Source: an uncultured Catenibacterium sp. | GTDB lineage: Bacteria > Bacillota_I > Bacilli_A > Erysipelotrichales > Coprobacillaceae | Direction: 5' to 3' | Assembly (NCBI RefSeq): GCF_900764565.1 | Contig: NZ_CAAFOM010000274.1 | Location: 1 to 8,234 of the forward strand | Length of the DNA: 8,234 nucleotides | Part shown: piece by piece, positions 1 to 5,502 of the stretch | Layout: each line of letters begins with the position of its first letter | How positions within the stretch are numbered: the stretch's first letter is position 1 | Notes under the pieces: generated by a model | Seen by the model: the letters and a program-made list of their open reading frames with translations, nothing else | What the model was told of the DNA's origin: nothing | Database searches by the model: none | Position numbers and translations under genes: made by a program

Positions 1-60
1 GGAGGCGCAGAAATTTTGATTAATCTCAGTATTGATACTATTTCTCGTCTACCCTATTAA
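1..60 (+). CDS. C-terminal end of an unidentified protein (partial)
   Basis: Frame 1 is open from the first base to a TAA at 58-60 and gives a 19-residue tail ending SIDTISRLPY. It has no stop before the window edge and runs in the direction of the next gene. I do not recognise the protein: the tail is too short, and the start lies outside the window. It could also be chance, since 19 open codons are not unusual. The T-rich stretch after it (69-77) has no hairpin in front of it, so transcription may run on into the RecJ-like gene. Confidence 0.4.
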   Translation, partial: GGAEILINLSIDTISRLPY

Positions 61-91
61 AGTCCCCCTTTTTTTTTAGAGTCCCATTCGT

Positions 92-97
92 TATAAT
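92..97 (+). promoter_or_regulatory. Probable -10 box (TATAAT) of the RecJ-like gene
   Basis: A perfect TATAAT begins 32 bases upstream of the ATG at 124. The matching -35 position (about 69-74) holds only T residues, so the -35 is poor. The predicted transcript start is near 104, which would leave a leader of about 20 bases that begins almost at the ribosome-binding site. Confidence 0.45.
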
Positions 98-123
98 TGT
101 TTTGGAAAGAGGGGAGTGAAAAA

Positions 124-1350
124 ATGATATTTCACGAAGTTGAATTATCTCATACAAAAGAAATTATGGATTCATATGAAGTGAATCCTATTATTGCGAA
201 ATATGTTGAGCATAGAGGCTTCACAAAAGAAGACTATGAAGCACTCAACACACCATTCTATTATAACTTTACAGACTTAGAGAATGGTGAAACAGTAGTG
301 AATCTTATTAAAGAAGCATGTGCTTCTAAGTCTAAGATTCATATTTGTATCATGAGTACAGAACTACATCATTTATTAGAAAGTGCTATGATCTTCCTAG
401 GTGTCTTAATGGCTAAAGGAAAATCAGCTTTTGAATTCTATGATGGTCCTCAGGATGATTTAGGTCCTGGTCTTCATATTATCTTAGGAGATCAGTTAGA
501 AGTAAGAAATGGAAATGATGTTTATCCATTAGTACCTGGTGGTAATTATAAGGATGAAGATGTTGCCCAGAGCTTACTAGTATTACAGCTTATTAATACA
601 TTACTTGGTAAAGAGAACCAGTATTTAGCTTCTCTTGCAGGTATTGGTATTCAGTCTGAAGGAGTTCCTCTACGTAACTCTAATCGTTATCATTTAAAGA
701 AGACTTTAGGTTTATTGAATGACTGTCGTTTTGATGCGATTGAGTTTGTTGCCTTAACACCTAAGACAAGACAGAAAAACAATATGCGTCAAAGAGAATT
801 CAAGAAGACATATAATGAACAGGTTATGGCTGATTCTATTACTTATAAGATGGCACATTACCTTGAATCTTTAAATAATGCGAAAAAGATGGTTAAATAT
901 TTGATCTATGGTTGTCCTGGTACTGGTAAATTCCGTCAGGTAGCACCTATTGCGGATGAAATCAATGCGGGATACTTCATCAATGAAGATTATATTGATG
1001 ATGGTAGTGAAAAAGATGTGATTCCATTAGAAATCTCAGACTTATCTAAGACAAATATTGAAGAATACTTACAGGTATTATCACCATTTGGTGTAGGTCA
1101 GGAAAAGACTCTTATCTCTATTGAAGGTTTAAAGATTCATAGTGCTCCTGTAAAGGATTATTATGATCGTATCAAGTTAAGCTTCTTTATTCCTAATGTA
1201 GGTGGTATTGATACAATCATCTATACTCCAGGATATAAGATTGATAAGTTTAAGCAGGGACAGACAGTAAAGATTGTAGGTACATTATCTATTAATGACT
1301 TTACTAGTTTGATGACAATTAATGCAATCCAGGTAGACATTCTTGATTAA
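124..1350 (+). CDS. RecJ-like protein lacking the DHH catalytic motifs (probable pseudo-exonuclease)
   Basis: The 408-residue product follows the RecJ order. Residues 21-65 match the N-terminal lead-in (NPIIAKYVEHRGF, then a segment like the one before motif I). Residues 169-199 match the RecJ 'LVAIGTIADVVPL.GENR' block (here LAGIGIQSEGVPLRNSNR). Residues 298-325 match the start of the C-terminal part (IPLEISDLS ... LSPFGVGQ), and 330-407 match its OB-fold end. The catalytic parts are gone: the DxDxDG site is replaced by IMSTELHHLL (76-85), no DHH triplet follows, and the Asp of IADVVPL is lost. The protein is also shorter than active RecJ (usually 550 residues or more), and the DHHA1 region is collapsed. 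It therefore probably cannot cleave DNA and may act as a binding or scaffold subunit, a role known for the RecJ relative CDC45; this is inference. The TTG at 97 in the same frame is rejected as start because GGGGAG at 111-116 sits 7 bases before ATG 124. Family assignment is by my own reading of motifs, not a search. Confidence 0.7.
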   Translation: MIFHEVELSHTKEIMDSYEVNPIIAKYVEHRGFTKEDYEALNTPFYYNFTDLENGETVVNLIKEACASKSKIHICIMSTELHHLLESAMIFLGVLMAKGKSAFEFYDGPQDDLGPGLHIILGDQLEVRNGNDVYPLVPGGNYKDEDVAQSLLVLQLINTLLGKENQYLASLAGIGIQSEGVPLRNSNRYHLKKTLGLLNDCRFDAIEFVALTPKTRQKNNMRQREFKKTYNEQVMADSITYKMAHYLESLNNAKKMVKYLIYGCPGTGKFRQVAPIADEINAGYFINEDYIDDGSEKDVIPLEISDLSKTNIEEYLQVLSPFGVGQEKTLISIEGLKIHSAPVKDYYDRIKLSFFIPNVGGIDTIIYTPGYKIDKFKQGQTVKIVGTLSINDFTSLMTINAIQVDILD

Positions 1351-1363
1351 GAATGTCTTTTTT
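1335..1363 (+). terminator. Intrinsic terminator overlapping the stop codon of the RecJ-like gene
   Basis: A perfect 10-bp stem (AGACATTCTT / AAGAATGTCT, 1335-1344 and 1349-1358) with a GATT loop is followed by an uninterrupted T run (1358-1363). The upstream arm encodes the last residues, and the TAA stop (1348-1350) spans the loop and the second arm. Confidence 0.85.
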
Positions 1364-1367
1364 AATG

Positions 1368-1373
1368 TATAAT
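1368..1373 (+). promoter_or_regulatory. Possible -10 box (TATAAT) of the Nif3-like gene
   Basis: TATAAT starts 28 bases before the ATG at 1396, directly after the preceding terminator. A TTGATT at 1343-1348 could be a -35, but with a long 19-base spacer and inside the terminator hairpin. The predicted leader is about 16 bases and opens at the AGGAG site (1382-1386). Confidence 0.4.
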
Positions 1374-1395
1374 TATAAGAAAGGAGTGAATATAT

Positions 1396-2181
1396 ATGAG
1401 GATAAGAGATATCATAGACTTATTAGAGTCACAGGGTGAATGGGTGAATAGAAGTCGCACAAGAGATCATATATTGTTTGGGGATGATCAAATAGAAGTG
1501 GATAAAGTAATCACGTGCTGGGTGGCGACAAATAAAGTCATTCATTATGCGATAGAACATGATATACACTTTATTATTTCACATGAAAATCCATTCTATC
1601 TAGCATCTACATCATTACCTACACTTATATATAAAGCACAGAAAGAAAAAGAAGCATTATTAAAGGAACATGATATTACAATCTATAGGTGTCATGATTT
1701 ATGGGATGTTTATCCTGAATATGGTATTAGAGATAGCTGGGCTAAAACATTGGATCTCAATTTTGAAGAATCACATGATCATTCTTATTATAGATATACA
1801 CGTGATTTGAATATGAGTGTAGAAGAATGTGCGCATCATATTATTCATAAGATTAAACCTTATCACCAGCAAGGAATAGAAATCATAGGAAATCAAACTA
1901 AAACAATCCATAGGCTAGGAATAGGGACTGGTGCATGTACAGATGTATTTGAGATGTATGAACATGGAGTGGATGCTTGTTTAGTGAGTGATGATGGTGT
2001 AAGTAACTGGATTGGTGTGCAATGGGCTATGGATCATGATATTCCACTTATTGTGATTAATCATATGACTTGTGAAGCACCAGGTATGGAACGTATGGGT
2101 GAGTATCTATCTAAACAGTTCCCAGAAGTATCATTTACTTTTGTTTCGAATGATTATGGTATATACCATATGGATGAATAA
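1396..2181 (+). CDS. Nif3/DUF34 family dinuclear metal-centre protein
   Basis: This 261-residue protein has the size and layout of the short Nif3-like (DUF34, 'GTP cyclohydrolase I type 2 homolog') family, conserved cytosolic proteins whose fold binds two metal ions and whose reaction is not firmly settled. Candidate ligands sit at the expected places: H63 in IISHENP, H100/D101 in YRCHDLWD, and H223 with E227 in the C-terminal INHMTCEAPG segment. The family's usual His-His pair reads His-Glu here (H63-E64). A GIGTGA turn (175-180) precedes a stretch (DACLVSDD, 193-200) typical of the C-terminal half. The start is supported by AGGAG at 1382-1386 at good spacing. It lies 45 bases after the RecJ-like gene but behind a terminator, so it is probably its own unit. 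In many Firmicutes Nif3 genes sit with trmK; that partner is not seen here. Confidence 0.82.
   Translation: MRIRDIIDLLESQGEWVNRSRTRDHILFGDDQIEVDKVITCWVATNKVIHYAIEHDIHFIISHENPFYLASTSLPTLIYKAQKEKEALLKEHDITIYRCHDLWDVYPEYGIRDSWAKTLDLNFEESHDHSYYRYTRDLNMSVEECAHHIIHKIKPYHQQGIEIIGNQTKTIHRLGIGTGACTDVFEMYEHGVDACLVSDDGVSNWIGVQWAMDHDIPLIVINHMTCEAPGMERMGEYLSKQFPEVSFTFVSNDYGIYHMDE
2155..2170 (+). repeat. 16-bp perfect palindrome at the end of the Nif3-like gene
   Basis: TATGGTATATACCATA reads the same on both strands and lies within the last codons (Tyr-Gly-Ile-Tyr-His). It is not a terminator: the T run (2184-2189) begins 13 bases after the stem. Its half ATGGTAT recurs at 2229-2235 within the promoter of the first RpiR-like gene. 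It could be a regulator site or chance constrained by coding. Confidence 0.35.
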
Positions 2182-2229
2182 GCTTTTTTATGCACGAATT
2201 TGAAAAAAATAAAGTATAAAAACAATTCA

Positions 2230-2238
2230 TGGTATGAT
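2230..2238 (+). promoter_or_regulatory. Extended -10 promoter (TGG-TATGAT) of the RpiR-like pair
   Basis: A TGn extension directly precedes TATGAT (2233-2238), 26 bases before the ATG at 2259. No good -35 lies at 16-18 bases, which extended -10 promoters can tolerate. The predicted transcript start near 2245 falls at the Shine-Dalgarno AGGGAG (2246-2251), so the leader is only about 14 bases. Confidence 0.5.
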
Positions 2239-2258
2239 ATCTCTAAGGGAGTGATACG

Positions 2259-3008
2259 ATGAATTGTTTTTTTAATGCCTTATTTATGTTTATTAATAAC
2301 CCAGAAGTACGTGATTTGAACTATAGAATTGCTTTAGGACTATTAGAAAATGGTCATGAACTCGATTATTTAACAATCAATGAACTCGCAGAAAGATGTT
2401 TTGTGTCTACTTCTAGCTTAAATAGATTCTTTCGTATTTATGGCTATAAGAAGTATATGATCTTTAAAGCATTATTCTCTAGTCATTTACGTATTCGTTA
2501 TGTACAGATACAAAATAGAATGAATGATAAAGATTATGAGATGCTTCATAAGGTATTCTCTAGTATTCTTAAATCAGAAGACTATGAAAGACTCATAGAT
2601 ATGTCATGGGTTAAGGAAGTATGTGAGATGATTCATAATAGTAAAAGAATAATACTTATTGGCTCTGATGAGATGGCTAGTTTTTTCTCAAGAATGCAGA
2701 CTGATTTCTATGTAATGGGTAAACTAGTCATTAAAGACAGTATCTATAAAACAAACTTCTTTACACCTGAGAAGGATGATTGTGTCATTCTATTAAGTAT
2801 GGAAGGAAGAATAGTGGACTTAAACTCTTGGTTACTTGATAAAATGAAAGAGAATAATCCAAAGATGATTACTATTGGTCATTATGATTATTTACAGGAT
2901 GCTTATGGTTTAACTATTCCTCAGGGATTAGATGAAGTATTTGAAAATATGATTCTAGATTATTATATACAGAAGATCACTTACTATTATGCGGAGAAAT
3001 ATTTATGA
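2259..3008 (+). CDS. MurR/RpiR-family transcription regulator with degenerate SIS domain (first of pair)
   Basis: The 249-residue protein has an N-terminal helix-turn-helix of the RpiR type (about residues 38-66: LTINELAERCFVSTSSLNRF, then FRIYGYKKY). The C-terminal part (about 118-235) follows a SIS-type sugar-phosphate-binding fold: a strand at KRIILIGSDEMA (129-140) and a second at DDCVILLSMEGRI (173-185). The usual SIS ligand signatures (GxGxS and S-x-SG-x-T) are not intact, so it may bind a different ligand or none. RpiR regulators normally respond to phosphorylated sugars in the cytosol. AGGGAG at 2246-2251 supports the start. Its stop overlaps the start of the next gene (ATGA), so the two are co-translated, and the terminator after the second gene ends the unit. 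The esterase downstream is a possible target; this is inference from position. Confidence 0.78.
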   Translation: MNCFFNALFMFINNPEVRDLNYRIALGLLENGHELDYLTINELAERCFVSTSSLNRFFRIYGYKKYMIFKALFSSHLRIRYVQIQNRMNDKDYEMLHKVFSSILKSEDYERLIDMSWVKEVCEMIHNSKRIILIGSDEMASFFSRMQTDFYVMGKLVIKDSIYKTNFFTPEKDDCVILLSMEGRIVDLNSWLLDKMKENNPKMITIGHYDYLQDAYGLTIPQGLDEVFENMILDYYIQKITYYYAEKYL

Positions 3009-3700
3009 TATTAGAACAGTTGAATATGTTAGAAAGTACAACAGATAGAGAAGGTTATACTTATCTGATTACACATTACTTATTAGAAAATCGTCATTCT
3101 ATTATTGAATATAAAGTGAATGATATACTAGAAGAACTCAATATTTCTAAGTCAACACTCAGACGTTATTCTATTGATTTAGGTTATAAGAACTTCACAG
3201 CTGTTCAATATCAGATTTATTATGAGGTGACTACAAGACCATTTTATCGTTCATGTATGAGTGATGAGGAATTATGGAATAAGGTAGCAGGAAAAAAGAG
3301 AATCGTAGTATTAGGGGATGAGAGTTCTATTGCACCACTACTTGCTTATAAACAAATCTTTAGAGATACCATACTTCCTATAGATTTCCAGATGTATCAA
3401 TCTCTTCCCATGAAACAATTAATGCAGCTTAATGTGACTACAGATGATATTGTATTCTTTGTATCTTTGTTTCATTCTAATTTAGGATTTGAAACAGGTT
3501 ATTTTGATGATTATATTACTTTAATGAAATCATTGGATGAAAGAGGAATAGATCATCTGTATATTGGGAAAGTAGCTAAGAAGAAAGAATTACATGAGAA
3601 CTTTATAGAAATTAACGAGAAGTGTGTGGCAGATAGAATACATCATCTCTGTATGATTTTTGAAAATATATATGGAATCTTAGATAATATACAAAAGTAG
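3005..3700 (+). CDS. RpiR-like transcription regulator with divergent SIS-like domain (second of pair)
   Basis: The 231-residue protein opens in an ATGA overlap with the gene before it and has its own GGAGA site at 2993-2997. It resembles its neighbour in layout rather than sequence: an N-terminal helix-turn-helix (about 36-66, with KVNDILEELNISKSTLRRY and then LGYKNF), then a Rossmann-like half with a strand at KKRIVVLGDESSIAPLLA (97-114) and another at DDIVFFVSLFHSNLG (147-161). As in the first protein, the SIS sugar-phosphate residues are missing. The similar layout suggests an old duplication and perhaps a heterodimer, with both needed in fixed ratio; that is inference. It could instead be a general HTH protein in which I over-read the SIS resemblance. 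Confidence 0.65.
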   Translation: MILEQLNMLESTTDREGYTYLITHYLLENRHSIIEYKVNDILEELNISKSTLRRYSIDLGYKNFTAVQYQIYYEVTTRPFYRSCMSDEELWNKVAGKKRIVVLGDESSIAPLLAYKQIFRDTILPIDFQMYQSLPMKQLMQLNVTTDDIVFFVSLFHSNLGFETGYFDDYITLMKSLDERGIDHLYIGKVAKKKELHENFIEINEKCVADRIHHLCMIFENIYGILDNIQK

Positions 3701-3725
3701 TTCATTTTATGAACTCTTTTTCTTT
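3699..3725 (+). terminator. Intrinsic terminator after the RpiR-like pair
   Basis: A 7-bp stem AGTTCAT / ATGAACT (3699-3705 and 3709-3715) with a TTT loop is followed by C, five T and a further TTT. The stem starts in the stop codon TAG. It is AT-rich and modest in strength. Confidence 0.65.
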
Positions 3726-3756
3726 AGAAAAAATAATGGTTATAAAATAAAAATTA

Positions 3757-3766
3757 AAAACGTTTT
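3757..3766 (+). promoter_or_regulatory. CG-centred palindrome AAAACGTTTT, possible operator
   Basis: A perfect 10-bp palindrome with a central CG lies one base before the cre box and upstream of the esterase promoter. CG-centred palindromes are typical of LacI/GalR-type operators, so it may be a second regulator site. An AT-rich setting makes chance occurrence possible. Confidence 0.3.
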
Positions 3767-3767
3767 A

Positions 3768-3781
3768 TGCAATCGCTTTCA
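3768..3781 (+). promoter_or_regulatory. Catabolite response element (cre) for CcpA
   Basis: TGCAATCGCTTTCA matches the Bacillus consensus TGNAANCGNWNNCA at every fixed position. It lies about 12 bases upstream of the extended -10 at 3793 and covers the -35 region of that promoter. A CcpA dimer bound here would block RNA polymerase when a preferred sugar is present. CcpA itself is not in the window. Confidence 0.7.
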
Positions 3782-3792
3782 CATATTTCTTT

Positions 3793-3801
3793 TGGTATAT
3801 T
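3793..3801 (+). promoter_or_regulatory. Probable extended -10 promoter (TGG-TATATT) of the esterase gene
   Basis: TGG precedes TATATT, 26 bases before the ATG at 3822, the same spacing as at the RpiR-like gene. The -35 region is poor and overlapped by the cre box. A competing -10 is TTATAA/TATAAA at 3740-3746 with TGG before it; transcripts from there would cross the cre box downstream. Confidence 0.45.
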
Positions 3802-3821
3802 TATCTTAGGAGGAAATGGAC

Positions 3822-5447
3822 ATGAAAAAGATGAAACATGTATTTTCAGTTGTTGTAAGTGTTGCAATGATGTTTGCAATGTTGTTTGTCGTACCTGTTC
3901 AGGCAGCAGGTAATTATGTAGCTCAGCTTTATGGAAAAATCACAGATGCTGGGCAGGTAGTCAATAAAGTCGTAATTGACTATGGTGATGGTGTAAAAGT
4001 ATCTGGTGCTGATAAGGATACTTATACAGTTCATGCAACTAACTATGTACAGATTGGTTCTAATGACGGGAAAGTTTATAGCGATGCTGATCGTACTATT
4101 GAAAAGGTAGAAGTTACAGGCGGTAAGGTAACACTTTATATGAATGAATCAGAGGGTGCTACTTTAACTTGGCTATCAGAAAGCAGAAACTACCCTGGTA
4201 AATTAGATTATACTATTACTCAGAACAAAGCTTTAAAAGCAACTGCAGTAGATGGTAGAGATTTAGATGATATCACAGGAGAAATTACTTGTGATAATAC
4301 AGTCATTGATGAAGAAACAGCAAAGTTCACTTCAGTTAAAGGTTCTCAGGGAATCAACTATCAGTTCCATGAAACAAAGGGTTCTGATAAGTTAGTTGTT
4401 TGGTTCCATGGTAATGGTGAAGGGGACTTAGAAGGTTATAATACACAGAATAACGTTGCTCAGATGCTAGCAAACAGAGGTACTGTTGCTTGGGCTACTG
4501 ATGAAGCTCAGAACATCTTTGGTGGTGCTCATGTAATGAGTTTCCAGGCACCAGCTACTTGGTACTATGCACAGAGAGATAATCTATTAGAAAAAGCTAA
4601 AACAGAAATCGAAGAAGTTATTAAGAAATACAATATTAACCCTAATAAGGTTGTAGTAAGTGGATGTTCAGCTGGTGGTTATATGACTACTAGAATGTTG
4701 ATTGCATATCCTGATTTATTCTCAGCAGCTATGATCAACTGTCCAGCATTAGATACAGCTGCAATTAGAGGTGGAGAAACTCCTACTGATGAAGAATTAA
4801 CTAGTCTTAAGAAATCTAAGACAGCTATCTGGTTAGTACAGGGTAAGACAGACTCTAGCGTTAAGTCAGAAGTATGTTCACAGAGAATCTTTAAGATCTT
4901 AACTGATGGTGCTGAATTAACTACTACTAGAGTAGAACAGGAATTTAATTCAAACTTCACTACTAGTGAAACTAAAGATGGTAAATATAAATTATCATTA
5001 TATGATACAGTAGATTTAGAAGATAAAGTTGACTCATTAGGTGAAACTAGACCTTGTGGTAAACTTAAATTTGAAGAAGATTATAACTTAGATGGTGTTA
5101 AAGAAACAGTTAAATACAGTGACCATTGGTCTTGGATTTATACTTTAAGAAATAATCCATCTGATGCAACAGGTACTCATATCTGGAATTGGGCAGCTAC
5201 ATATATGAAAGATGCAACTCCAGTAGAACCTGAAAAGCCTACTACTCCAGAAAACAAACCATCAACAGATAAGACAGACAAAACAGATAAAACAGACACA
5301 ACAAACAAAACAGACACAACAAACAAAACTGAAACTACTAAGAAGGATCCAGCAAAGACTGGTGATACAACTACAATTGCAGCATATATCGCAATGTTTG
5401 TAGCAGCCGCTTTTGGAATCATTCTTGTAAGAAGAAAAAGAGCTTAA
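3822..5447 (+). CDS. Secreted, cell-wall-anchored alpha/beta-hydrolase esterase with Ig-like N-terminal domain
   Basis: The 541-residue product probably hydrolyses ester bonds of an external substrate at the cell surface, perhaps feruloyl or acetyl groups on plant glycans; the substrate is inference. A signal peptide (1-28, hydrophobic 7-25, likely cut after PVQA) leads into an all-beta Ig-like part (about 30-150), as in EstA-type esterases. The hydrolase follows (about 175-465): HGNGEG (196-201) for the oxyanion hole, nucleophile S283 in GCSAG, acid D344 in QGKTDSS, and base H435 in SDHWSW. An acidic loop DYNLDGVKE (420-428) just before H435 looks Ca2+-binding. The tail has a TDK/TDTTNK linker (482-508), the sorting signal PAKTGD (510-515), a hydrophobic helix (about 518-536) and RRKRA. 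The start is ATG 3822, not ATG 3816, because AGGAGG at 3808-3813 is 8 bases away rather than 2. It sits behind a cre box and is closed by its own terminator. Confidence 0.83.
   Translation: MKKMKHVFSVVVSVAMMFAMLFVVPVQAAGNYVAQLYGKITDAGQVVNKVVIDYGDGVKVSGADKDTYTVHATNYVQIGSNDGKVYSDADRTIEKVEVTGGKVTLYMNESEGATLTWLSESRNYPGKLDYTITQNKALKATAVDGRDLDDITGEITCDNTVIDEETAKFTSVKGSQGINYQFHETKGSDKLVVWFHGNGEGDLEGYNTQNNVAQMLANRGTVAWATDEAQNIFGGAHVMSFQAPATWYYAQRDNLLEKAKTEIEEVIKKYNINPNKVVVSGCSAGGYMTTRMLIAYPDLFSAAMINCPALDTAAIRGGETPTDEELTSLKKSKTAIWLVQGKTDSSVKSEVCSQRIFKILTDGAELTTTRVEQEFNSNFTTSETKDGKYKLSLYDTVDLEDKVDSLGETRPCGKLKFEEDYNLDGVKETVKYSDHWSWIYTLRNNPSDATGTHIWNWAATYMKDATPVEPEKPTTPENKPSTDKTDKTDKTDTTNKTDTTNKTETTKKDPAKTGDTTTIAAYIAMFVAAAFGIILVRRKRA
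5289..5324 (+). repeat. Two 18-bp tandem repeats in the linker of the esterase
   Basis: AAAACAGACACAACAAAC occurs twice in perfect tandem (5289-5306, 5307-5324), with a five-base start of a third copy. Each unit is six codons (KTDTTN), so gain or loss keeps the frame. Looser copies of TDK precede it. It lengthens the wall-spanning linker. Confidence 0.8.
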
Positions 5448-5456
5448 TTAAGTGTT

Positions 5457-5488
5457 AAAGCAGGTTCGGGGGAACCTGCTTTTTTTTT
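5457..5488 (+). terminator. Strong intrinsic terminator after the esterase gene
   Basis: An 11-bp perfect stem AAAGCAGGTTC / GAACCTGCTTT (5457-5467, 5472-5482) with a GGGG loop is followed by nine T residues counted from 5480. On the other strand only TTT follows the stem, so it works mainly for the plus strand. It also lies just past the end of the convergent helicase gene. Confidence 0.92.
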
Positions 5489-5502
5489 GACGTGTATGCA
5501 AT

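Noticed and set aside
61..77. T run at 69-77 as terminator of the upstream partial gene.
   Set aside because: No G/C-rich inverted repeat precedes it; the five C residues have no upstream partner.
97..126. TTG at 97 as start of the RecJ-like protein.
   Set aside because: It would place the Shine-Dalgarno site and half of the -10 box inside the coding region; ATG 124 has ideal spacing.
913..936. GCPGTGKF in the RecJ-like protein (263-270) looks like an AAA-type Walker A loop.
   Set aside because: The final Ser/Thr is Phe, no Walker B or other ATPase motif follows, and the segment lies between two RecJ-like blocks where the DHHA1 part should be. Probably a chance resemblance.
2155..2190. Palindrome plus T run as terminator of the Nif3-like gene.
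   Set aside because: The T run starts 13 bases after the stem, too far for an intrinsic terminator.
5265..5346. Repeats in the esterase linker as a CRISPR-like array.
   Set aside because: The units are directly adjacent, have no spacers, and encode an in-frame Thr/Asp/Lys linker.
3846..5422. Open frames on the minus strand across the esterase gene (3846-4034, 4679-4960, 5177-5422).
   Set aside because: They are antisense to a well-supported gene, have no ribosome-binding sites, and the last encodes a low-complexity Val/Ser run that mirrors the Thr/Lys linker.
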